Assembly: GCA_964606895.1 (NCBI GenBank)
Contig: CAZSHX010000037.1
Location: 1-44,819, forward strand
Source: CAZSHX01 sp964606895
Lineage (GTDB): Bacteria > Bacteroidota > Ignavibacteria > Kapaibacteriales > UBA2268
Direction: 5' to 3'
Length of the DNA: 44,819 nucleotides
Shown: piece after piece, positions 10,069 through 18,120 of the stretch
Numbering within the stretch: the stretch's first letter is position 1
Layout: each line of letters opens with the position of its first letter
Program-made: the position numbers and the translations under genes
Notes under the pieces: model-generated
Databases searched by the model: none
What the model was told of the DNA's origin: nothing
The model's input: the letters and a program-made list of their open reading frames with translations, nothing else

Positions 10069-12573
10069 ATGAAAAAAGCAGTTATTATGGCAGGTGGTTT
10101 TGGTACTCGTTTGCGTCCTTTGACCATGACAATCCCAAAACCTATGGTTCCCATAGCCAACATTCCAATGATGGGGCATATCGTAAATCTTTTGAAAAAA
10201 CATCAGATTACGGATATTGTTTCAGTTCTTTACTTCCAACCCGAAGTCATTACTTCCTATTTCGACAATGGCTCGAAGTTCGGAATTGAAATGAATTATG
10301 TTCTGGCTCAGGCAGATTACGGTACTGCGGGTGCTGTCAGAAACGCAAAAGACCTGCTGAATGAGAGATTTATCATTATCAGCGGTGATGTGCTAACTGA
10401 TTTTGATATAACTGCCGCACTTAATTTTCATATTGAAAGCAAATCCAAAGCTACAATTTTGCTTACCAGAGTTACCGAACCTCTCCAATACGGTATAGTT
10501 ATGACCGATAAAGAAGGCAGAATTACACGATTTCTCGAAAAACCAAGCTGGGGCGAAGTTTTTTCAGATACTATCAACACAGGAATTTATATCCTCGAAC
10601 CTGAAGTCCTTGACCTGATTCCCTATCAGCAGGAATTTGATTTCAGCAAAGACCTTTTTCCGCTCATGCTCAGCAAAAAGATGCCTCTTTACGGTTATGT
10701 TACCGAAGGTTATTGGAAAGATGTCGGTAATCTGAACGAATATCAGCTTGGACAGCAGGATGTGGTTAAGGGAAAGGTACACCTTACTTTGAAAGGTTTG
10801 AAGAAAGAAAATGTTTACCTTGGAAATAATACCAAAATTGCTCCAACAGCGAAACTGCTCGGTACAGTAATTGTTGATGATAATTCTACAATCGGAGAGC
10901 ATGCAATAATCACTGATTCAATTATTGGTAAAAATGTTGAAATCGGAATGGGAGCGAAGCTTTCGGGCGTTACTGCATGGGACAATATCAGAATAGGTAA
11001 TTTCACCGAAATGAATGATGACGTTGTTTGCAACGACACAACAATTGGGAATTCCGTTATTATTGGCGAAAATGTTTACATTTCTGTCGGTTGTACAATC
11101 GGAAACAATGCAAGACTTTCTCCCAACATCAAGCTTTGGCCCCTGAAAAACGTCGAAGAAGGAGCATTTCTTTCCCGTTCTCTTGTTCAGGAAGAAAAAT
11201 GGCTGAGGGAACTCTTTACAGATGCCAGAATCACAGGTTTATCGAATATTGAAATCAATCCCGAATTTGCCGCCAAACTTGGAGCCTCAATCGGTATGGC
11301 TTTTGGGAAAAACGGATTAATCCTTGCAAGCAGGGACCCCGATAAAGTATCAAGAATTACGAAAAGAGCCCTGACCGCAGGTATATCATCCGTCGGGGTG
11401 AACGTAAATGATTTGCAGGTCACATCCATTCCACAAACCCGTCAGGAACTACGTACAGGAAAATATGTCGGTGGTTTGCATATCCGCCGTTCACCGCGTG
11501 ACCCCGATAAAACTGATATTATTATTTTCAGCAACGACGGCAGAGATATTCCGATTTCAAGAACAAAAACGATTGAGAGATATTTCTTCGGTGAAGATAT
11601 CAGGCGAGTGCATTACAACGACCTCGGGACTATTTATTATCCCGAAAGAACAAACGAAATCTATCTCAACAGATTTTTACATTCGCTTAATGTGGAATTG
11701 ATTGCAAAGAGGAAATTCAAAATTTTGATGGATTATTCTTATGGACTTGCCTCAAATATCTTCCCCTCAATACTTGGAAGTATGAACACCGAGCCTATCT
11801 CGCTCCATGCTTTTGTTGATGCAGGAAGATACAAACCCGCCGCTAATGTTGAAGTGGAGGGTGAGGAAGAAGTTGCGAGAATCATGCGTTCGCTTCGCTA
11901 CGATATTGGCTTTGTGATGGAACCGGGTGCCGAAAAAATATCTATTATTGACGAAAGAGGAGTTGTTTTCTCAAACCAAAGATTATTGTCAATTGTTACA
12001 AAACTGTTTTTAGAGACACACCGCCACAGGGAGCCATACAAAATTGCCGTTTCAATTGTTGCCACCGACGAGATTGAACAAATTGCAAAAGAATATAATG
12101 TTGAAGTCATCAGAATCAAGGATTCTCATTCTGCCATGATGGAAGCAACCCGCGACGATACCGTACTTTTTGTAGGCGGAATTTGGGGCGGATTTATTTT
12201 CAGGGAATTCCTTTTTGCGGCTGACGGTATGTTCTCAGTCGGTCAAATACTTGAAATGCTTGCTCTGACTAATTTGAAAATTTCGGATTTGGACAGCATG
12301 CTTCCCCGCAGATTTCAGCATAGGATTGACACCACATGTCCCTGGGAAGCAAAGGGAACAGTTATGCGAAAAGCAATGGAACATTCCGAAAATCTGACCC
12401 GTCAGTTGGTTGAAGGTGTTAAAATCTTCAAGGACGACGACTCGGTTCTGATTCTTCCCGATAAAGAACTTGCCTCATTCATTGTTATTGCCGAAAGCAA
12501 CAGGCACGATGCGGCTGAATCGCTCACAAAGAAATACTCTGCTCTTGTTTCGCATTGGGCAGAAGAAATGTAA
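10069..12573 (+). CDS. mannose-1-phosphate guanylyltransferase / phosphohexomutase-like fusion
   Basis: An 834-residue two-enzyme fusion. Residues 1-235 are a nucleotidyltransferase domain (MAGGFGTRLRPLT, then KPMVPIANIPM, NTGIYILEP and WKDVGN), which would make GDP-mannose or another NDP-sugar from sugar-1-phosphate. Residues about 245-370 are left-handed beta-helix hexapeptide repeats. The rest is an alpha-D-phosphohexomutase fold. The mutase half looks degenerate: the phosphoserine loop reads HIRRSPRDPDK (Ser475) instead of TASHNP, and the metal loop DxDxDR is replaced by EPGAEK from residue 618. Such fusions occur in many bacteria. The ATG at 10069 has GAGGAAAA just upstream; the TTG at 10048 is not needed. 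GDP-mannose supply for envelope polysaccharide is the expected role. Confidence 0.85.
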   Translation: MKKAVIMAGGFGTRLRPLTMTIPKPMVPIANIPMMGHIVNLLKKHQITDIVSVLYFQPEVITSYFDNGSKFGIEMNYVLAQADYGTAGAVRNAKDLLNERFIIISGDVLTDFDITAALNFHIESKSKATILLTRVTEPLQYGIVMTDKEGRITRFLEKPSWGEVFSDTINTGIYILEPEVLDLIPYQQEFDFSKDLFPLMLSKKMPLYGYVTEGYWKDVGNLNEYQLGQQDVVKGKVHLTLKGLKKENVYLGNNTKIAPTAKLLGTVIVDDNSTIGEHAIITDSIIGKNVEIGMGAKLSGVTAWDNIRIGNFTEMNDDVVCNDTTIGNSVIIGENVYISVGCTIGNNARLSPNIKLWPLKNVEEGAFLSRSLVQEEKWLRELFTDARITGLSNIEINPEFAAKLGASIGMAFGKNGLILASRDPDKVSRITKRALTAGISSVGVNVNDLQVTSIPQTRQELRTGKYVGGLHIRRSPRDPDKTDIIIFSNDGRDIPISRTKTIERYFFGEDIRRVHYNDLGTIYYPERTNEIYLNRFLHSLNVELIAKRKFKILMDYSYGLASNIFPSILGSMNTEPISLHAFVDAGRYKPAANVEVEGEEEVARIMRSLRYDIGFVMEPGAEKISIIDERGVVFSNQRLLSIVTKLFLETHRHREPYKIAVSIVATDEIEQIAKEYNVEVIRIKDSHSAMMEATRDDTVLFVGGIWGGFIFREFLFAADGMFSVGQILEMLALTNLKISDLDSMLPRRFQHRIDTTCPWEAKGTVMRKAMEHSENLTRQLVEGVKIFKDDDSVLILPDKELASFIVIAESNRHDAAESLTKKYSALVSHWAEEM

Positions 12574-12792
12574 AGTAAAAAGTCGAAAGTCAAAAGTATA
12601 AAGTCGAAAGAATCTTCTTTTCCCCCTTTGAAAAAGGGGGGCAGGGGGGATTTCTTCTCTTCAAACACCTAAACGCCTAAGCAACTAAACATCTCAACTA
12701 TTTGAAAGAATTTCGGAATGGGGGAATTAAGATTATCAGACAATTTCCATTGTCACGTAGTGACAAAAGGTCGGTAGGAAAAAGCTCACCCC

Positions 12793-12828
12793 AAAGAAGT
12801 CCCGTCCCGTTCGGGACGAAACTTCTTT
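12793..12828 (+). terminator. strong hairpin with T-tract
   Basis: Nested inverted repeat: outer arms AAAGAAGT and ACTTCTTT, inner arms CGTCCCG and CGGGACG around a 2-nt loop, followed by TTTT. It could end the guanylyltransferase transcript about 220 bp past the stop, but the CCCG-TT-CGGG core may simply be a dispersed repeat. Confidence 0.45.
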
Positions 12829-12836
12829 TTAGCCTC

Positions 12837-12860
12837 GTTCCCAAGCTCCTGCTTGGGAAC
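12837..12860. repeat. GTTCCCAAGC palindrome, copy 1
   Basis: Perfect 10-bp arms GTTCCCAAGC and GCTTGGGAAC around the loop TCCT. The same palindrome recurs at 12890-12913 and 21074-21097 with the loop GGGA. Confidence 0.85.
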
Positions 12861-12889
12861 GGAAGAATTTTGTGCTATGCCTTCACAAT

Positions 12890-12913
12890 GTTCCCAAGCG
12901 GGAGCTTGGGAAC
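12890..12913. repeat. GTTCCCAAGC palindrome, copy 2
   Basis: Perfect 10-bp arms identical to copy 1; loop GGGA instead of TCCT. Confidence 0.85.
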
Positions 12914-13000
12914 AAGAGGATTTTTTTTATGCCTCAAAGTTTATATTTTTTCATTATCTTTACAAACTACTGAATTAGATACATAATTTATTTCAAAGCT

Positions 13001-14302
13001 ATGAAAAACAAGAAAATAAATTTGGCAAGCCTAAAAAAAAGCCTACAACTTTTTCTTCTTTGCTTTATTGTCTTCTCTTCTTCTCTTTTTGCTCAAACCG
13101 GACATTGGGAAAAATTAAATCCTCCGGTTTCACCGCCGGTAAGGTTCGCTCATGGAATGGCTCCCATAGGTTACCATAAAGTTTTACTATTTGGTGGGAC
13201 AGGTGATGGAGCTGGAATTGACAAAAATCAGAATTATGGAGACACTTGGCTGTATGATTATGACCAAAATTCATGGATTGAACTAAAACCAAAATCTTCA
13301 CCTCCTTTCCGTTCTTTCCATAATATGTGCAAATTATCTGAGAATATTATTCTTCTATATGGAGGAATGATTTCAGAATCTAAATATTTCAATGATACTT
13401 GGATATTTAACTTAATAGATACTTCATGGACCATGCTCCAACTTGATTCGGTTCCTGATCATTTAAGTCATTTTGGTCTATCACAGATTTCAGAAAATAA
13501 AGCTATACTTTTTGGAGGGGTTAAATTTGAAAATGCAGAAATAATTAATGATACATGGCTTTTCGATTTTGTAAAAGGGACATGGGAAAAGATTAAATTC
13601 AATAAATTTACTGACCAAATTCCATGGAATAGAGAAGATCCGGTGATTTCTCTTATCGAAGATAAAAAGGTTATCTTGCATGGTGGCTATTCATATAAAA
13701 TAATTAATGATACTTGGTTGTTTAATCTTGAATCATTAAAGTGGAATAAAATTATTACAAATGGTATGGTGGATTCTTTAACAAGTACTGGCGATTGTAA
13801 TTTGTTTTCAACGAAAATTATTGTTTTTGGAGGAGAAAACAACGATGGAGTGGCTAATAATACTTGGATATTTGATATTTCTGATTCTATATGGATTAAG
13901 TTATCTATTGATACTCTACCACCAAAAAGAATGTACACAAAATTAGTTAAAATTGATGAAGGAAAAGCAATTATGTTTGGTGGTTATGCTTATCAGGGAG
14001 GTATGGATGACACCTGGCTTTTTACTTCCGATATTAATGGAGTTGAAGAGAAAATTAATATTTCCAATAATTTTCAAATTTCGCCGAATCCGGCAGAAGA
14101 TTTTATAGAAATCTCCGTAGGGTCAAGGCATGCCTTGACCAACACAGATATCCGCATCTTCAATGTGTTTGGTGAAATTGTTAGGAACCCCACCCCAACC
14201 CTCCCCAAAGGAGAGGGCTTAAGAATTGACGTTTCGGGTTTGCCATCTGGGGTTTATTTTGTGAGAGTAGGGGATAAATTAATGAAGTTTGTGAAGATAT
14301 AA
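13001..14302 (+). CDS. kelch-repeat T9SS-secreted protein
   Basis: A 433-residue exported beta-propeller. A signal peptide (LFLLCFIVFSSSLFA) is followed by about six kelch repeats with the pattern GG...NDTWxF/Y ... W (for example LLFGGTGDGAG ... DTWLYDYDQNSW; ILLYGGM ... NDTWIFNL). Kelch propellers mediate protein or glycan contacts; no catalytic residues were identified. The C-terminus is a Por sorting domain (ISPNPAEDFIEIS ... LPSGVYFVRVGD). It is interrupted by two in-frame stretches of repeat origin: VGSRHALTN, encoded by a 20-bp perfect palindrome, and NPTPTLPKGEGL, encoded by a C/G-rich intergenic repeat. Both keep the frame. Repeat-dense DNA lies on either side. Confidence 0.85.
   Translation: MKNKKINLASLKKSLQLFLLCFIVFSSSLFAQTGHWEKLNPPVSPPVRFAHGMAPIGYHKVLLFGGTGDGAGIDKNQNYGDTWLYDYDQNSWIELKPKSSPPFRSFHNMCKLSENIILLYGGMISESKYFNDTWIFNLIDTSWTMLQLDSVPDHLSHFGLSQISENKAILFGGVKFENAEIINDTWLFDFVKGTWEKIKFNKFTDQIPWNREDPVISLIEDKKVILHGGYSYKIINDTWLFNLESLKWNKIITNGMVDSLTSTGDCNLFSTKIIVFGGENNDGVANNTWIFDISDSIWIKLSIDTLPPKRMYTKLVKIDEGKAIMFGGYAYQGGMDDTWLFTSDINGVEEKINISNNFQISPNPAEDFIEISVGSRHALTNTDIRIFNVFGEIVRNPTPTLPKGEGLRIDVSGLPSGVYFVRVGDKLMKFVKI
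14121..14140. repeat. perfect 20-bp palindrome inside the kelch gene
   Basis: GGTCAAGGCA followed directly by its reverse complement TGCCTTGACC. It codes GSRHALTN within the sorting domain, between the two halves of the conserved SPNP...IRIFN strand pattern, where family members normally have no such loop. Confidence 0.8.
14186..14218. repeat. CCCCACCCCAACCCTCCCC-type repeat inside the kelch gene
   Basis: An intergenic-type repeat (CCCCACCCCAACCCTC, then AAAGGAGAGGGC) within the coding sequence, giving NPTPTLPKGEGL in frame. A related copy lies outside the gene at 14378-14415. Confidence 0.75.
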
Positions 14303-14377
14303 TATTTACACTTAATTAATAGCAATAAATAATCATTCTTTTCGTTTATTTACTGTGCATCGTCCTTTGATAATTAG

Positions 14378-14415
14378 CCAACCTCACCCCGACCCTCTCC
14401 ATTCTTGGAGAGGGC
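14378..14415. repeat. intergenic copy of the C/G-rich hairpin repeat
   Basis: Reads CCTCACCCCGACCCTCTCC, then ATTCTT, then GGAGAGGGCG. CCCTCTCC pairs with GGAGAGGG. Related to 14186-14218 inside the preceding gene. Confidence 0.75.
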
Positions 14416-14426
14416 GATAAGAATTT

Positions 14427-14557
14427 GCATCTTTGCATCTTTTTGTATTAAAAGATGCAACGGCTCACAATTCGTTATTTGAAATAATATCAATGTGTTA
14501 GGTAAAATATTATTGCATTTTTTACATTATTTATTTTGAGGATGCAATGCAAATTGG
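14427..14557 (+). repeat. structured GATGCAA repeat, copy A
   Basis: Module 1 is an 11-bp hairpin TTGCATCTTTT / AAAAGATGCAA (14433-14460, loop 6). Module 2 starts with TTCGTTATTTGAAATAATAT and continues CAATGTGTTAGG. Module 3 has ATTGCAT ... ATGCAA arms ending near 14557. Copy B is at 14771-14897, a minus-strand copy at 17839-17922 and a divergent copy at 32863-32970. Confidence 0.8.
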
Positions 14558-14567
14558 AAGATGATAA

Positions 14568-14760
14568 ATCCGATTTCGCGTAGCGAATAAACATTGGTAA
14601 CTTCGAACCACCCTGACGGATTTTTATCTCGTAGAGATTATAAAGTAGAACGAACATTTGTCGTCGTTTTTCATATTTAACCTCTACGAGGTTAAGAAAT
14701 CTTTGGGGTTTTATGTGTTACAAATATTGATTCCCTAATGGGAATCAGAAGAATGAAAAC
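14568..14760. repeat. cluster of GTA/TAC-centred palindromes
   Basis: Contains TTCGC-GTA-GCGAA (14575-14590), ATCTC-GTA-GAGAT (14627-14640), TTAACCTC-TAC-GAGGTTAA (about 14678-14696) and GATTCCC-TAAT-GGGAATC (about 14730-14748). No gene is supported here. Confidence 0.7.
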
Positions 14761-14770
14761 ACAACCAAAA

Positions 14771-14897
14771 GTTGCATCTTTGCATCTTTTTCAGCACAAT
14801 GATGCAACGGCTCATAATTCGTTATTTGAAATAATATCAATAGGTTAGGTGATAAAACATATCATTTTTAATAAAAAAATAATAAGATGCAATTCAG
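14771..14897 (+). repeat. structured GATGCAA repeat, copy B
   Basis: Hairpin TTGCATC / GATGCAA (14780-14807) followed by a stretch nearly identical to copy A: ACGGCTCATAATTCGTTATT, then TGAAATAATATCAAT. It diverges after GGTTAGGT and ends with GATGCAATTCAGG. Confidence 0.8.
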
Positions 14898-14906
14898 GAA
14901 AAAGAA

Positions 14907-14941
14907 AAACCCTTTGAAAATTTATATTTATCAAAGGGTTT
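14907..14941 (-). terminator. terminator of the arylsulfotransferase-like gene
   Basis: Perfect 11-bp arms AAACCCTTTGA and TCAAAGGGTTT around 13 nt. On the minus strand the stem is followed by TTTTTC, about 20 bp after the stop of the gene ending at 14963. Confidence 0.8.
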
Positions 14942-14962
14942 CAAAAAATATGATTAATAAAT

Positions 14963-17518
14963 CTACCTGATTATAACCATTTTCTTAACTATTGAAGTAT
15001 TGCCATCCTTTAAAACACAGAAATATATTCCTGATTGATAATGGTTTATATTCAGAATAAAGTTATAAGATCCATCTTGAATGTAAGAATCAAGAATAAG
15101 CTGTTTTTCGATGCCCAAATGATCAATCACCGATAGTCTAACCTGAGAGCTCTGATGCAATGTAAAGCCGATTTTTGCAATTTCTGTGGAAGGATTTGGT
15201 GTAATATCAATTACATTCATTTCACCAGATAAATTACTTCCATCTTCAACACCAACGGGTTTTTGAATGGAGAAATTATTTTCACTTTGAGCCAAAATTG
15301 TAGAATCCTTCAAACTTATAACTTTTAATACATATTTAGAACCAACATTAACGGTTTTTGGAATTTTCCATGAAAAAGAATTGGAATAACTAAATATTCC
15401 TGGTTTGATTGTGGTTTCTATCTTTCCATCATTTAATAAAATGATTGCTACAGAATCGGGTAGATTTGTACTCCATTTTAATATATAAGTGGAATCAATA
15501 GATAATGATTCACCACCATTTGGATAAATAATACTGATGAATGGCTTTGCAAATGAAAAACTTCTTACTGCTGACCAATCACTTATCAAATCCTGATAAA
15601 ATGTTTTGGTTCTCCAGAAATATTTTTTGTCAACAGTTAAACTGGATTGATGAACTATAGGAGTTGTAATACCTGAAGAGTCCTTTACAATAGTTGAAAA
15701 GAGAGAATCTTCTGCAATTTGCATCTGGAATCTGTCGTATCTTCCGGTTGAACTCCATACTATTTTGACTGAATTATTATTCATTAAAATCTTATTATCA
15801 GTCGGGTACAATAGTGATGGAGGAAAGATTTCGACAGCAGTTCTTTCAAAACCTATTATAAATTCACCGAACACAGTACTTTGTGCAATTATCTGATTTT
15901 CAGTTATATCATAATGTGATGGTAAACTTTCAAATGTTCCTGAATCTGATTTCGGTCTGCAATAAACAATCATATTCTCAGGTTTAACATTTGAAGGCAA
16001 TTTTGAGACATCAAAACGTATTTCGCCTTTAAATGATGTTATGAGCTTAGGAGTTATTAAAAATCTGCAGGGAAGCAATACCGGAGCTTCTTTTCTAAAA
16101 AATGGATAAAGTGGAGCACAGTCATATTTCTTCACATTAATTTTATTATACTGATATCCATCAAGTTTCTCGAAGTAGATTTCTACACCCGCATCAATCA
16201 ATTTATCATTAAATTTATAAGTATTTCCTTCGAGCATTTCATATTTATCAACCTTTGCTACCGGCTGACAGGCTGGTAAATTGTATTTATGTGCTCTGTA
16301 GCTGAATGCATCACTTGGTAGAGATAGCTCGAAGGCAATTTCTTTATTAGGTGTAACTTCTGTCACAGTTTTATATAAACCCAAAAATATTAGTCCCCAG
16401 TCAATCAAAGAATTACCGTTTGAGAGCCTCTGAACAGAACCCATGGCATAAGCCGAAATTGCCGGAGCATGTTTGTATTCCCAGAAAAGATTAGCTTTTT
16501 TATTTGCTTCATCAAATTGGTATTCTACTGCACGTGAACTCCAGCCCGAAGTTTTCTGGACAGCATTGTCATAAAAGAAAATGTTGCCATTCGGCAATTT
16601 CTTTACATCATGCTGCATTTTGAAATAATACGGAGCATCAGCCGGATCATCCCCTGAAATCTCAAACTGATTATTATCTCCTCCAAATCGCCACATCATC
16701 TTTCCTGAAATCATATCAATTTTGACAATTTCAAAAGTTGTTGGAAATGAAACAATCAAATTTCCATCTTTATCTAAAAATGTTGAATTGCCATGAACGT
16801 GTTCAAATGTAGCTTTTAGAGGGTCATCTTTAGTCGCGAGAATTGGAATATGGTCAAGACTTCTCCATTGAAATACACAATTTTTATTTATATCAAGTTC
16901 CTGAAATACAGTACCTACCACAACAGCATTAGGATTGCCGCCTTTAATAACTTTGCTCATATCAACAGGCACACCTTCATAAGCAATCATCATATAATTC
17001 CCATTCGGAAGAATTTGAAACTCATGTATATCTGCCAGATATTCATTCTTCATCTGAACAGTATCAATTACATTATAGTTAGAGTCCAGAATATTTTCCT
17101 GAACCATAATATTCTGAACCACTAATGGTCCGGCTTGATACTTATCACCAAGTTTCACCTGAGAGCAATACGAAAATAATCCGTTTGGCTGAATCTTGAA
17201 GTCAAGTCCGGGATTTTCAGGTTTTTTATAATATACTACTTTTCCCAAACTATCAAGAATCATAATATAATTGGCGGTTGTTCCGCCAATGGTTATACTT
17301 TCCATGAAAATGCTCCCGGGTGCAGGTTTATTAACAGAATCAATAACCATTTTAGGAAAGTCTGAAGGAAGTTCATCCCGCAACAATATTTGATTCAATG
17401 TGCTGTTTTCAACTGCAACGGTAACACCATTCATTTCTATTAATGCGTTATTATCATTTGAAAAACCATTATAAATGCAGAATATTACAATTATGCATAA
17501 TAAGAAAAAATGCTTCAT
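14963..17518 (-). CDS. arylsulfotransferase-like T9SS-secreted protein
   Basis: An 851-residue exported protein. After a signal peptide (MKHFFLLCIIVIFCIYNGFS), residues about 60-450 match the arylsulfotransferase (ASST) beta-propeller family: IMILDSLGKVVYYKKP, the repeated HEFQILPNGNYMM / HDVKKLPNGNIFF motifs, EHVHGNSTFLDKDGN and GKMMWRFGGDNNQF. ASST enzymes move sulfate between phenolic compounds in the periplasm; whether this one is active cannot be judged because the catalytic His was not assigned with certainty. An Ig/FN3-like region follows (residues about 560-760), then a Por sorting domain (ITPNPSTEIAKIGF ... YQSGIYFCVLKDG). It has a strong terminator downstream and GATGCAA-type repeats on both sides. 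Confidence 0.8.
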   Translation of the reverse strand: MKHFFLLCIIVIFCIYNGFSNDNNALIEMNGVTVAVENSTLNQILLRDELPSDFPKMVIDSVNKPAPGSIFMESITIGGTTANYIMILDSLGKVVYYKKPENPGLDFKIQPNGLFSYCSQVKLGDKYQAGPLVVQNIMVQENILDSNYNVIDTVQMKNEYLADIHEFQILPNGNYMMIAYEGVPVDMSKVIKGGNPNAVVVGTVFQELDINKNCVFQWRSLDHIPILATKDDPLKATFEHVHGNSTFLDKDGNLIVSFPTTFEIVKIDMISGKMMWRFGGDNNQFEISGDDPADAPYYFKMQHDVKKLPNGNIFFYDNAVQKTSGWSSRAVEYQFDEANKKANLFWEYKHAPAISAYAMGSVQRLSNGNSLIDWGLIFLGLYKTVTEVTPNKEIAFELSLPSDAFSYRAHKYNLPACQPVAKVDKYEMLEGNTYKFNDKLIDAGVEIYFEKLDGYQYNKINVKKYDCAPLYPFFRKEAPVLLPCRFLITPKLITSFKGEIRFDVSKLPSNVKPENMIVYCRPKSDSGTFESLPSHYDITENQIIAQSTVFGEFIIGFERTAVEIFPPSLLYPTDNKILMNNNSVKIVWSSTGRYDRFQMQIAEDSLFSTIVKDSSGITTPIVHQSSLTVDKKYFWRTKTFYQDLISDWSAVRSFSFAKPFISIIYPNGGESLSIDSTYILKWSTNLPDSVAIILLNDGKIETTIKPGIFSYSNSFSWKIPKTVNVGSKYVLKVISLKDSTILAQSENNFSIQKPVGVEDGSNLSGEMNVIDITPNPSTEIAKIGFTLHQSSQVRLSVIDHLGIEKQLILDSYIQDGSYNFILNINHYQSGIYFCVLKDGNTSIVKKMVIIR

Positions 17519-18120
17519 GTCAATCTCAATAAAATTATTAATATTTAATTACCACAAAATTAAGTAAATTCATTGTGCTATCCAAGATTTTAGAATTTTG
17601 ATGTTGATTTTTTAAACTTCAGTATTTTCATTCTGCTTATTTAAGTCAAGTGACTCTTATTAAAACACAATGGATAAATTGCAATGCATCCTCAATAAAA
17701 ATTGAAAAAACAACCCAATTTGCATCTAATTTATTGATATTATTCCAATTAATGATGCAATTTTGGGATGATTTCTGATTTGAGGCTCTTATGATTTTGG
17801 TGATTAATATGATTAAGATTTTGATTTCTTTTAATTTCCCAAATTGCATTTCATCCTCAAAAAATTAATTTAAAAAATGCAATTCTTCATCGCATAACAC
17901 ATTGATAATATTTCATATAACGATATTTTTTCTATTGTATCTTTGGATGTAATTCAAACAGTTAAATGTTGTATATTTTCTCAGGGATGTTAGCGAAATG
18001 TTAACCAAAAATCCATACTTATTGTGTGTCCATTTTTTGTAGGATTTCAGAAGAAATATACAATTTCAGGTTAATCCAAAAAATATTTGAAACCTGATTT
18101 TCAATTCAAGGATTAATAGC
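17519..18120. other. AT-rich intergenic region with decayed repeats
   Basis: No gene is supported. It holds the minus-strand copies C and D of the GATGCAA repeat (17700-17922). Between them, about 17770-17835, is low-complexity sequence of the ATTAATATGATTAAGATTTT type. From 17923 to 18120 is ordinary AT-rich DNA that must contain the promoter of the gene at 18121. Confidence 0.6.
17700..17922 (-). repeat. structured GATGCAA repeat, copies C and D (minus strand)
   Basis: Copy C (17839-17922) read on the minus strand gives TCGTTATATGAAATATTATC, then AATGTGTTATG, then the arms ATTGCATTT and AAATGCAAT, in the same order as copy A. Copy D (about 17713-17760) gives TTGCATC, then TTGGAATAATATCAATAAA, then GATGCAA. 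Here the TTGCATC/GATGCAA arms enclose the central module. Confidence 0.65.

Larger units (their letters stand above)
12574..13000. repeat. repeat-dense intergenic region
   Basis: No gene is supported here. In order it holds: short AAAGTCGAAAG direct repeats (12579-12610); CCCCCTTT-GAA-AAAGGGGG (12622-12640) with a G-rich tail; an A/C-rich stretch of CTAAACGCCTAAG type (12660-12700) that recurs at 21140-21180; TGTCAC-GTA-GTGACA (12751-12765); a terminator-like hairpin; and two copies of a GTTCCCAAGC / GCTTGGGAAC palindrome. Much of it resembles widely dispersed intergenic repeats. Confidence 0.75.

Noticed and set aside
12702..12986. 94-codon plus-strand frame downstream of the GDP-mannose fusion gene
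   Set aside because: It reads straight through the palindromic repeats (VPKLLLGN- and FPSGSLGTRG-type peptides), a familiar spurious translation; no ribosome site or protein-like pattern.
14303..14962. CRISPR-like array suggested by repeated GATGCAA words
   Set aside because: Copies are few, unevenly spaced, inverted in places and differ in length; there are no regular spacers and no cas genes.
17646..17849. 67-codon minus-strand frame upstream of the arylsulfotransferase-like gene
   Set aside because: It translates repeat copy D and ATTAATC-type low-complexity sequence.
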